A program made the position numbers and the translations under genes. The notes under the pieces were generated by a model. The model was given only the letters and a program-made list of their open reading frames with translations. It did not search any database and was not told the origin of the DNA. From assembly GCA_014584695.1 (NCBI GenBank), contig JACTMI010000009.1:1-64000 (forward strand): a DNA stretch of 64,000 nucleotides. The letters run 5' to 3'. This document shows, in pieces, positions 27,305 through 35,164 of this stretch (its first letter is position 1; the number at the start of each line of letters is the position of its first letter). The stretch is from Acidobacteriota bacterium. GTDB lineage: Bacteria; Acidobacteriota; Thermoanaerobaculia; Multivoradales; JAGPDF01.

Positions 27305-28405
27305 TCAGCCGGCGCGGCGCTGGAAGTCGGCCATGAAGGCGACGAGGGCGTCGACCCCCTCCTCGGGGAAGGCGTTGTAGATCGAGGCGCGGATGCCGCC
27401 CACGGAGCGGTGGCCCTTGAGGCCGTCGAGCCCGGCGGCCTTCGCTTCCTGGACGAACCGCTGCTCGAGCTCCTCGGTGGGCAGCCGGTAGGTGACGTTC
27501 ATCCAGGAGCGCGAGTCCGGCTGCGCGTGGCCGCGGTAGAAGCCGCCGGAGCCGTCGATCGCGGCGTAGAGCTTCTCGGCCTTGCGCCGGTTGCGCCGCT
27601 CGGCGCCGTCGAGGCCGCCGGTCGCGAGCAGATGCTCCAGCACCAGGTGGAGGACGTAGATGCCGAACACCGGCGGCGTGTTGTAGAGCGAGCGCTCCTT
27701 GGCGTGGGTCGAGTACTTCAGATAGATCGGCGCGTTCGCGGCGACGCGGGAGAGCAGGTCGTCGCGGACGATCACCAGCGTGAGACCGGCGATCGAGAGG
27801 TTCTTCTGGGCGCCGGCGTAGATCAGCCCGAACCGCGAGACGTCGACCGGCCGGCAGAAGATGTCCGACGAGGCGTCGTTGACCAGCGGCACGCCCGCCG
27901 GCGGCTCCGGCAGCTGGTGGTACTGGGTGCCGAAGATGGTGTTGTTCGAGGTCATGTGGACGTAGGCGGGCGAGGCGCTCCAGCTCGCCGCGGAGGTCGC
28001 CGGGATGCGGTCGAACTGAGTCGCCTTGGAGCTCGCCGCGACGTGCACGCTCCCCACCTTGGCGGCCTCCTTGGCTGCCTTCTCCGACCAGGCTCCGGTC
28101 TCGAGGTAATCGGCCGTGCCGCCCGCGGGCAGCAGGTTGATCGGCACCATCGAGAACTGCAGCGTCGCGCCGCCTTGCAGGAAGAGGACGTGGTAGCCGT
28201 CGGGGACGCCGGCCAGCTTCTTGACGTTCTCCTCGGCGCCGTAGCAGATCGCCTCGAAGACCTTGGAGCGGTGGCTGATCTCGAGCACCGACATGCCGAC
28301 TCCGGGCAGGGCCACCAGGTCGCGCTGCGCCTGCTCGAGCACGGGGAGGGGGAGGATCGCCGGACCGGCGGAGAAGTTGTGGATCCGATGGACGGAAGTG
28401 GACAT
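27305..28405 (-). CDS. serC: Phosphoserine aminotransferase
   Basis: This is a 366-residue PLP enzyme converting 3-phosphohydroxypyruvate and glutamate into phosphoserine. The family opening HNFSAGPAILPLPVLEQAQ and the Schiff-base lysine in LIYAGAQKNLSIAG are present, as are VNDASSDIFCRPVD and the C-terminal GHRSVGGIRASIYNA. It also serves pyridoxine biosynthesis in some bacteria. Length is normal. serA lies on the same strand 1.8 kb upstream, separated by an M28 peptidase on the other strand and an amidohydrolase-like gene. Confidence 0.96.
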   Translation of the reverse strand: MSTSVHRIHNFSAGPAILPLPVLEQAQRDLVALPGVGMSVLEISHRSKVFEAICYGAEENVKKLAGVPDGYHVLFLQGGATLQFSMVPINLLPAGGTADYLETGAWSEKAAKEAAKVGSVHVAASSKATQFDRIPATSAASWSASPAYVHMTSNNTIFGTQYHQLPEPPAGVPLVNDASSDIFCRPVDVSRFGLIYAGAQKNLSIAGLTLVIVRDDLLSRVAANAPIYLKYSTHAKERSLYNTPPVFGIYVLHLVLEHLLATGGLDGAERRNRRKAEKLYAAIDGSGGFYRGHAQPDSRSWMNVTYRLPTEELEQRFVQEAKAAGLDGLKGHRSVGGIRASIYNAFPEEGVDALVAFMADFQRRAG

Positions 28406-28497
28406 CTGGAGGCTCCTTGGGGGGCTGCGGCGGGCGAATGACGCCCCGTGAATCGTATCAGCGGGAATGGGTCCGGGCAGTCGGCTAGCATCTCCCG

Positions 28498-29334
28498 ATG
28501 CGCGATTCGCTGTTCGCTCGCCAGCTGCTCGAGGACGTCCGGGTGCTGGCTTCGGAGGCGATGGGTGGCCGGGCCACGGGCACGGTCGGCGCGGAGCGGG
28601 CCCGCGAGTATCTGATCGGCCGGCTCGAGGCCGTTGGGGTCAAGCCCTGGGCTGGGCGCTTCCGCCACCCCTTCGCAGGCGATCCCGGTGGCGTCAACCT
28701 GATCGGCTGGCTGCCGGGGGAGGACGAAGGGGCGAGCTGGCTGCTCGTGCTCGCCCATCACGACCACCTGGGCCGCCTCGACGGCGAGCTCCACCCCGGC
28801 GCCGACGACAACGCCTCGGGCCTCGCCACCCTGCTGGGCGCGGCGGCGGCCCTGGCCGAACGGCCACGGCGGCGCGGCGTCCTGCTGGTCTCGCCGGATG
28901 GTGAGGAGGAGGGGCAGGCGGGGTCGACGGCGCTCGCCGCCGATCCCCCCTTCCCGCTCGAACGGGTCGGCCTGGTGGTCAACCTCGACATGCTGTCGCG
29001 CAGCGAGCGGGGCGAGCTCTGGGTGGCCGGGATCTCCCACCACGCCGCCCTCGCCCCCGCGCTGCTCGCCGCCGCCGCGCGCTCGCCGGTCACCGTCCGC
29101 CTGGGCCACGACCAGCCGGACCCGGACGACGAGCGCTTCGATTGGAGCTCGGAATCCGACCACGCCGCCTTCCACGAGCTGGGAGTGCCCTGGCTCTACT
29201 TCGGCGTCGAAGACCATCCCGACTACCACACGCCGAACGACACCTTCGAGCGGATCGACGCCGAGTTCTTCGTCGGCGCCGCCGTGACCGCGGTCGATTT
29301 CCTGACCGGCTACGCCGACGACGAAGACGACTGA
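28498..29334 (+). CDS. M28-family zinc peptidase
   Basis: This is a 278-residue aminopeptidase-like protein. The two-zinc site can be followed as LAHHDHLG (His, Asp), HPGADDNASG (bridging Asp), SPDGEEEGQAGS (paired Glu), NLDMLSR (Asp) and SDHAAFHELG (His). There is no signal peptide, so it probably acts in the cytoplasm on peptides, unlike many secreted M28 members. The 3' end overlaps the convergent amidohydrolase-like gene by 25 bp. Confidence 0.9.
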   Translation: MRDSLFARQLLEDVRVLASEAMGGRATGTVGAERAREYLIGRLEAVGVKPWAGRFRHPFAGDPGGVNLIGWLPGEDEGASWLLVLAHHDHLGRLDGELHPGADDNASGLATLLGAAAALAERPRRRGVLLVSPDGEEEGQAGSTALAADPPFPLERVGLVVNLDMLSRSERGELWVAGISHHAALAPALLAAAARSPVTVRLGHDQPDPDDERFDWSSESDHAAFHELGVPWLYFGVEDHPDYHTPNDTFERIDAEFFVGAAVTAVDFLTGYADDEDD

Positions 29335-30233
29335 GGCGCCGCCAGCGCGGCGGCGATCGCGGCGGCGAGCGGGCGGGCCAGGCGCGCGCACTTGCGCGGC
29401 CCGATCCGCGACTCGACGAAAGGGCGCCACGGGGCGCCCAGCAGGTCGCGGCGGACCTCGAGGCAGAGCACCTGGCCGGGATGTCGGCGCGCGTGGCGGT
29501 AGCCGGTGGTCGCCGGGTGGAGCTCGTAGGTCGAGTTCTCGGCCGGACCGAGTCCGAGCGGCGAGAGCGACTCGTGGAGAGCGGCGACGAGCGCCGAGGG
29601 CGCCAGCGTTTCACCGCCGGGGGCGCGGGTGATGAGGTCGATCGGCGGCCGCGGTGGCCAGCGCTCGCGCCGTCCGGGCCGGTAGGCGGCGCGCAGCGCG
29701 GCGACCACGTCGTCGTCGACCGCGACCTCGACCGAGCGCGGCGCGTAGGTATGCAGGGCCAGCGCCAGCCCGCCGCCGCCGCAGACCTCCTCGTAGGCGC
29801 TCTCGGCGAGGGCCGAGTAGCGCCGGTGCAGCTCGAGCAGCAGCGCCTGGTCCGCCGCATCGCGCAGGTAGACGGGCAGACCGGCGGTCATCCCCGCCGC
29901 GACCTCCCCGGTGACGACGCGGTTGCAGTCGACGAAGGTGCGCGGCACGAGGGCGCGCAGGATCACCACCCGCCGCCCGGGCAGGGCCGCGGCGATCGCC
30001 CGCGCGAGCTCCGGCGCGCCTTCGTCGGTGTTGACGTGGAAGAAGGCGGCGAGGTCGGCCGGCAGCGGGCCCGCGAGCCGGGCCGCGACCGCGTCGAAGT
30101 GCCGCCGCGAGGTGGCGCCGTGCGGGATCTCGATCAACAGCTCCGCCCGGCCGCGCGGCCCGGAGCGCGTCGTCTCGGCGACCTCGAGCGGCGGCCGACG
30201 CGGCGCCGAGCCGGTGTCGTCGGCCGCGCTCAG
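29310..30233 (-). CDS. N-formylglutamate amidohydrolase-like protein
   Basis: This is a protein of about 300 residues that matches the FGase family: LLIEIPHGATSRRHFDAV, then FFHVNTDEGAPELARAIA, RTFVDCNRVV, and a C-terminal CLEVRRDLLGAPWRPF. The family hydrolyses N-formyl-glutamate or similar N-acyl amino acids using zinc. No ATG, GTG or TTG lies between the serA stop and the conserved region except an internal TTG that would cut the first strand. A CTG at 30231-30233 overlaps the serA TGA (CTGA), and I set the start there tentatively. It is co-transcribed with serA. Confidence 0.8.
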   Translation of the reverse strand: MSAADDTGSAPRRPPLEVAETTRSGPRGRAELLIEIPHGATSRRHFDAVAARLAGPLPADLAAFFHVNTDEGAPELARAIAAALPGRRVVILRALVPRTFVDCNRVVTGEVAAGMTAGLPVYLRDAADQALLLELHRRYSALAESAYEEVCGGGGLALALHTYAPRSVEVAVDDDVVAALRAAYRPGRRERWPPRPPIDLITRAPGGETLAPSALVAALHESLSPLGLGPAENSTYELHPATTGYRHARRHPGQVLCLEVRRDLLGAPWRPFVESRIGPRKCARLARPLAAAIAAALAAPQSSSSSA

Positions 30234-31480
30234 AGCGCCACCAGGCGGAGGTCGAGGATCGCGTCGTGGCCGGCACGGATCGCCTCCACCGTGGCGGCCG
30301 AGGGCGCGCCGTGGAGGTGGATGGTGGCGGTCGCCGCCTCGGCGCCGTCGAAGACCACGTTCTCGGTTTCGTGGACGTTGATGCCGTCGGCGCGCAGCCG
30401 CTCGAAGACGTGGGCGAGCACTCCCGGCCGGTTGCGATGGCGGACGACCATCCGGTGGGTGGCGGGCGTGCGGCCGGCGAGGTTGACGCAGTTGGGCACC
30501 CGGCCGCGCTCGGCGTAGGTGCGGACGATGCGCACCGCTTCCGCCGCGATCGCCTCCTGGGCCTGGTCGGTCGAGGCCCCGACGTGATGGGTGCCGTAGA
30601 CATCGGGCAGCGCGACGATCGGGTCGGTGAACTCGCCGGTGCCTCCGGCGGGCTCCCGCGCGAAGACGTCGAGCCCGAGCCGCAGACCCTTCTCGCGCGC
30701 CGCCGCGGCGAGGGCCTCGGCGTCGACCACCTCGCCGCGCGCCGTGTTGATCAGCATCGCCCCCGGCGCGAGGCGCGCCAGGACCTCGGCGCCCACCAAG
30801 CCACGCGTCTCGGGTCCGAGCGCGAGGTGGATCGTCAGCGCGTCGCAGCGCGCGGCGACCTCGGCGGGGGAGGGGGCCAGCCGGATCGAAACCCGCGCGG
30901 CGGCGGCCTCGAGGCCGAGCGCGGCGATCTCGTCGTCGGTCAATGGCCGGTCGGCGCCGTCGAAGCGCCGGCTCCAGGCGACCACCGGCATGCCGAAGGC
31001 CGCCGCCCGCCGGATCGTCTCGCAGCCGATCGAGCCGAGGCCGAGCACGCCGAGCACCTGGCCGTGGAGCCCGCGGGCCCGTCCGTATTCCTTCTTGTTC
31101 CAGCGCCCCGCGCGCAGGTCGGCGACCGCGTCGGGGATGCGGCGGTCGAGCGCCAGCAGCAGCCCCATCGTCAGCTCGGCGACCGCGATCGAGTTCTGGC
31201 CCGGGCAGTTGGCGACGTAGACGCCTCGCGCCGACGCGGCGGCGACGTCGATCGTGTTGACCCCGGCGCCGGCCCGCACCACCAGCGCCAGGCGCCCCGC
31301 GTCGAGCATCGGCGCCGTCACCCGGGTCGAGCGGACGATCAGGATCTGCGCGCCCGACTCGCGGATCGCCGCCGCGAGCGCTTCGCCCTCGAGCTCGGGG
31401 CGGGAGTCGACTTCGCAGCCGCAGGCGGCCAGCCCGGCGAGCCCGCTGGCTTCGAACACGTCGGCGACCAGGACTTTCAT
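30230..31480 (-). CDS. serA: D-3-phosphoglycerate dehydrogenase
   Basis: This is a 416-residue enzyme catalysing the first step of serine synthesis. The NAD-binding motif is VLGVLGLGSIGCETI. The catalytic Arg, Glu and His are seen in LVVRAGAGVNTIDV and LINTARGEVVDAEAL (with downstream DVFAREPAG), and in THHVGASTDQAQ. The final 75 residues form an ACT domain (MVVRHRNRPGVLAHVFERL), which usually gives serine feedback control. It is the middle gene of a unit DUF1015-serA-FGase. Confidence 0.96.
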   Translation of the reverse strand: MKVLVADVFEASGLAGLAACGCEVDSRPELEGEALAAAIRESGAQILIVRSTRVTAPMLDAGRLALVVRAGAGVNTIDVAAASARGVYVANCPGQNSIAVAELTMGLLLALDRRIPDAVADLRAGRWNKKEYGRARGLHGQVLGVLGLGSIGCETIRRAAAFGMPVVAWSRRFDGADRPLTDDEIAALGLEAAAARVSIRLAPSPAEVAARCDALTIHLALGPETRGLVGAEVLARLAPGAMLINTARGEVVDAEALAAAAREKGLRLGLDVFAREPAGGTGEFTDPIVALPDVYGTHHVGASTDQAQEAIAAEAVRIVRTYAERGRVPNCVNLAGRTPATHRMVVRHRNRPGVLAHVFERLRADGINVHETENVVFDGAEAATATIHLHGAPSAATVEAIRAGHDAILDLRLVAL

Positions 31481-31500
31481 CGCGCCTCCATCGCGGGCGC

Positions 31501-32736
31501 TCAGATCTCGCGCACGAGCAGCCCGTCGCGCAGCTTGGGCTCGAACCAGGTCGACTTGGGCGGCATGATCTCGTCGGCGTCGGCGACCGCGAAGAGGTCA
31601 CCGATGGTGACCGGATGGAGGGCGAAGGCGATCGCCATCTCCCCGGAGGCGACTCGCCGCTCGAGCTCGGCGGTGCCGCGGATGCCACCGACGAAGTCGA
31701 TCCGCTGGTCGGTGCGCGGGTCGCCGATGCCGAGCAGCGGCGACAGCACCTGCTCCTGCAGCAGCTGGCAGTCCAGCCGCGCGACCGGCGAGGCCGCGGC
31801 CGCCGGCTCGGGCAGGACGAAAGTCGACCAGGTGCCGTCGAGGTAGCAGCTCACGCGGCCCTTCGCCGCCGGCTGCGGCGGCCCCTCGACCAACGGGAAG
31901 CGCCGCGCGAGCTCGGCGCGCAATGCCGCGGGCTCGCGCCCGGCGAGGTCGCGCACCACGCGGTGGTAGGGGAGGATCTGCATCTGATCGTGCGGGAAGG
32001 CCACGGCGAGAAAGTCGTCCGCGCCGCCGGCGCCGGGTGCCGGCGGATGCGGCGAGCGCCCCGCCGCGAGCTCGCCGCGCGCGCGCCAGGCGGAGGCGGC
32101 GCGGTGGTGTCCGTCGGCGATGTAGAGGAGCGGTACCGCCGCGAAACCGGTCACCAGGGCGTCCCGGTCGGCGGCGGAGACCCGCCAGACGGTGTGACCG
32201 ACGCCGTCGGCGGAGACGAAGTCGTAGAGCGGCGGCGCCGCCGTCGCCCGGGCGACCACGGCGTCGACCGCGGCCGAGGCGCGATAGGTGAGGAAGACGA
32301 CGCCGGTCTGGGCGCGCAGGGTCACGATGTGGCGGGTGCGGTCGTCCTCTTTGACGCGGCGCGTCCGCTCGTGCTTCTTGATCAGGTCGCGCTCGTACTC
32401 GTCGACCGAGAAGGCGCCGGCGACGCCGACCTGGACGTGGTCGCCCATGCGCAGGCGGTAGAGATAGAGGCTCGGCTCGGACTCGAGCTCGAGCGGCGCC
32501 TCGGTCCGGATCCGGTCGAGGTTGACGCGCGCCCGGTCGTAGACCTCCGGGGCATACGCGTCGGCGCCCTCGGCGAGCTCGAGCTCCGAGCGGGTGACGC
32601 GGAGGAACGAGAGCGGCTCGTTCCGGGCGAGAGCGCGCGCTTCGGCGGTCGAGACGACATCGTAGGGCACCGACGACACGCGGGGCGCCACCTTGGCGGC
32701 GGGTCGCAGCGCCCGGAACGGAGAGAGTTTTGCCAT
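31501..32736 (-). CDS. DUF1015-family protein
   Basis: This is a 411-residue protein of the DUF1015 family (HTH/ParB-like fold in part). Features are PFRALRPAAKVAPRVSSVPY at the start, SLYLYRLRMGDHVQVGV, RHIVTLRAQTGVVFLTY, and YIADGHHRAASAWRAR, which recalls the ParB/Srx phosphotransfer motif. The C-terminus ends MPPKSTWFEPKLRDGLLV. The family is often next to serA, as here, and could modify phosphoserine-pathway metabolites, but no reaction is established. ATG at 32736 is chosen over one nine bases upstream. Confidence 0.9.
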   Translation of the reverse strand: MAKLSPFRALRPAAKVAPRVSSVPYDVVSTAEARALARNEPLSFLRVTRSELELAEGADAYAPEVYDRARVNLDRIRTEAPLELESEPSLYLYRLRMGDHVQVGVAGAFSVDEYERDLIKKHERTRRVKEDDRTRHIVTLRAQTGVVFLTYRASAAVDAVVARATAAPPLYDFVSADGVGHTVWRVSAADRDALVTGFAAVPLLYIADGHHRAASAWRARGELAAGRSPHPPAPGAGGADDFLAVAFPHDQMQILPYHRVVRDLAGREPAALRAELARRFPLVEGPPQPAAKGRVSCYLDGTWSTFVLPEPAAAASPVARLDCQLLQEQVLSPLLGIGDPRTDQRIDFVGGIRGTAELERRVASGEMAIAFALHPVTIGDLFAVADADEIMPPKSTWFEPKLRDGLLVREI

Positions 32737-32810
32737 AATCCTCATTCTATGGCGGCGGCGACCGCGAGCAGCAGCCAGCGGCGCCGCGGAGAAGCGAGGC
32801 GGATTCCCGC

Positions 32811-33836
32811 ATGAGCACTCTGTCGATCGGCTTGCTCGGCTGCGGCCGTGTCGGCCGCAATCTGGTCCGCATCCTGACGGGCACGAACGATCTCGTGCTC
32901 GCCGCGGTCGCCGACCCGGCCGAGGCGGAGCAGATCGAGTACCTGCTCCGCTTCGACACCCTCCACGGCCGATTCCCGCTGCCACTCCGGGTCGACGGCG
33001 ACGGCCTGGAGGTGGGGGCGCGGCGGGTGGCCCTCTTCTCCGGCTCCGAGGCGCCGGCGCCCGACTGGCGCGCGCTCGGGGTCGAGGTCGTGGTGATCGC
33101 CGCCGGCCGCGTCGTCTCGCGCGCGGAGATCGACGCCGAGATCGCGCGCGGCGCGCGCCGCGTCGTGCTCTGTTCGCCCTCGGCGGAGCCGCCCGACACC
33201 ACGATCCTGCATGGCGTCAACGAAGCGAGCCTCGAGCCCGGCCATCGGGTGGTCTCGATCGGCTCGGTCACTTCGAACTGCGCCGCGCCGGTGCTGCGGG
33301 TGCTCTCCGAGCGCTTCGGCATCGAGCGCGCGTTCCTGACCAGCGTCCACGCCTACGGCAGCAATCTCCGGCTCGCCGACGTGCCCGCCGACGACATGCG
33401 CAGCGGCCGCGCGGCGGCGGAGAACATCATTCCGCAGCCGACCAACGCCGACGAGGTCATCGACGCGCTGATGCCGGCGCTCGCCGGCCGGATCTCCGGC
33501 CTCTCCCTCAACGTGCCGGTCGCCAACGGTTCGGTGGTCGACCTGACCTGCTGGCATCCCCGCCCGGTGACGGCCGAAGAGATCAACCGGGAGGTGGCCG
33601 CGGCCTGCGCCGACGAGCTCGCCGGGATCATCGCCTTCGAGACCGAGCCGATCGTCTCCTCGGACATCCTGAAGTCGCCGTACTCGGGCACCTTCGATTC
33701 GCTCTCGACCATGGCGGTCGGCGGCCGGATCTCGAAGACGCTCACCTTCTACGACAACGCCTGGGGTTACGCCCACCGGGTGGTCGACCTCCTGCGTCGG
33801 TTCGCCGCGTTCGCGGAAGAGGAGACCCGGGGATGA
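32811..33836 (+). CDS. GAPDH-family paralogue lacking the catalytic cysteine
   Basis: This is a 341-residue protein with the complete GAPDH fold: N-terminal IGLLGCGRVGRNLVRIL and the C-terminal WYDNEWG equivalent FYDNAWGYAHRVVDLL. The active-site segment SNASCTTNC reads SIGSVTSNC, so Val153 replaces the nucleophilic Cys. The general-base His (H180 in SVHAYGSNLR) is kept. The phosphate-site Arg of RVPVPNGSV is Asn here (NVPVANGSV), and the Thr-Gly-Ala loop is PTNADE. It cannot be a normal GAPDH. It overlaps the canonical gene by four bases, suggesting a regulatory or structural partner role. Confidence 0.9.
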   Translation: MSTLSIGLLGCGRVGRNLVRILTGTNDLVLAAVADPAEAEQIEYLLRFDTLHGRFPLPLRVDGDGLEVGARRVALFSGSEAPAPDWRALGVEVVVIAAGRVVSRAEIDAEIARGARRVVLCSPSAEPPDTTILHGVNEASLEPGHRVVSIGSVTSNCAAPVLRVLSERFGIERAFLTSVHAYGSNLRLADVPADDMRSGRAAAENIIPQPTNADEVIDALMPALAGRISGLSLNVPVANGSVVDLTCWHPRPVTAEEINREVAAACADELAGIIAFETEPIVSSDILKSPYSGTFDSLSTMAVGGRISKTLTFYDNAWGYAHRVVDLLRRFAAFAEEETRG

Positions 33837-34840
33837 CCACGCGCGTCGGCATCAACGGCTTCGGCCGGATCGGCCGTTCGGTGTTCCGCATCCTGGCCGA
33901 GCGGCGCGACGTCGAAGTGGTCTGCATCAACGACCTCTACGAGAACGAGCACCTCGCCTACCTGCTCCAGTACGACTCGGTGATGGGGCGCTTCGAGCGG
34001 GGGGTGCGGGTGGACGAGGAGTTCCTGTACGTCGACGGCCGCAAGGTCCACATGACCGCCGAGCGCGACCCGGCGGCGATCCCCTGGGGCGAGCTCGGCG
34101 TGGGGGTGGTGATCGAGGCGACCGGCGTCTTCCGCAGCCGCGAAAAGCTCGAGCGACATCTCGCCGGCGGCGCCGGGCGGGTGATCCTGACCGTGCCGGC
34201 CAAGGACGAGATCGACGCCATGATCGTGGTCGGGGTCAACGACGACGCGCTCCGGCCCGAGCACCGGATCGTCTCGAACGCCTCGTGCACCACGAACTGC
34301 CTGGCGCCGATCGCCAAGATCCTCGACGACCGCTTCGGCATCGAGGAGGGGATCCTGTCGACGGTCCACGCCTATACCAACGACCAGCGGCTGGCCGACG
34401 TGCCGCACAAGGACCTGCGCCGCAGCCGGGCGGCGGCCGCCAACATCATCCCCACCTCGACCGGCGCCGCGCGTGCGGTCGGCAAGGTGCTGCCCCGCCT
34501 CAAGGGCAAGCTCGACGGCGTCGCCCTGCGGGTGCCGGTGCCGAACGGTTCGGTGGTCGACTTCGCCTGCCGGCTCGCCGCCCGGCCCGCCGGCGCGGAG
34601 GTCAACGCCGCGGTCCGGGTGGCGGCCGCCGGGGCGATGGCGCGCATCGTCGAGTACAGCGAGACGCCCCTCGTCTCGACCGACATCATCGGCAATCCCC
34701 ATTCGTCCATCTTCGACGCCCTGTCGACCCAGGCCGAAGCGGACGGCTGGGCGCGCGTGGTCGCCTGGTACGACAACGAGTGGGGCTTCTCGAACCGGGT
34801 GGTCGACCTGCTCGATCAGCTCGTCGCCCTGGGCGCCTGA
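33833..34840 (+). CDS. gap: Glyceraldehyde-3-phosphate dehydrogenase
   Basis: This is a 335-residue canonical type I GAPDH that forms 1,3-bisphosphoglycerate in glycolysis. The N-terminus VGINGFGRIGRSVFRI, the catalytic SNASCTTNCLAP (C152), H179 in STVHAYTNDQ, the phosphate-site TSTGAARAVGKVLP and RVPVPNGSV, and the C-terminal WYDNEWGFSNRVVDL are all present. ATG at 33833 overlaps the stop of the paralogue (ATGA), so the two are translationally coupled. Serine-pathway genes on the other side draw on the same triose-phosphate branch. Confidence 0.97.
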   Translation: MTTRVGINGFGRIGRSVFRILAERRDVEVVCINDLYENEHLAYLLQYDSVMGRFERGVRVDEEFLYVDGRKVHMTAERDPAAIPWGELGVGVVIEATGVFRSREKLERHLAGGAGRVILTVPAKDEIDAMIVVGVNDDALRPEHRIVSNASCTTNCLAPIAKILDDRFGIEEGILSTVHAYTNDQRLADVPHKDLRRSRAAAANIIPTSTGAARAVGKVLPRLKGKLDGVALRVPVPNGSVVDFACRLAARPAGAEVNAAVRVAAAGAMARIVEYSETPLVSTDIIGNPHSSIFDALSTQAEADGWARVVAWYDNEWGFSNRVVDLLDQLVALGA

Positions 34841-34898
34841 GCCCCAGCGCCCCCACGCTCGCCGCCAAGCGCAGAATCCGCGGCAGCAGCAGCCCGGA

Positions 34899-35044
34899 GC
34901 GAGCCGCCAGGCTCGCGACCGCGGCGGGGTGAGGCCAGCGGATTCACTCCGCTGGCCGAGGGGAGGGCGCGTGCCCTCCCCTGGCGGCGGGGTGAGGCCA
35001 GCGGATTCACTCCGCTGGCCGAGGGGAGGGCGCGTGCCCTCCCC
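34899..35044 (+). repeat. Three-hairpin intergenic repeat element, two tandem units
   Basis: Unit 1 (34899-34981) has hairpin A GCGAGCC-GCCA-GGCTCGC (34899-34916), hairpin B GGCCAGCGG/CCGCTGGCC around ATTCACT (34933-34957), and hairpin C GGGGAGGGC/GCCCTCCCC around GCGT (34960-34981). Unit 2 repeats B and C up to 35044. It fills most of the 324-bp gap between gap and the protease gene. Related units lie near 53.3 and 56.9 kb. From 35045 to 35164 the protease's promoter is expected, but no clear consensus was seen. Confidence 0.95.
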
Positions 35045-35164
35045 TGTGGAATTGGCCGGCCCGACCTCTATCGAAGGTGATAGCGAACGGTCCCTTGCGC
35101 GGGACCGCTCGGTCGGGGTAGCTTCCGGTTCATCCCACACGGTCACCCACGGAAGGAGAAGGCG

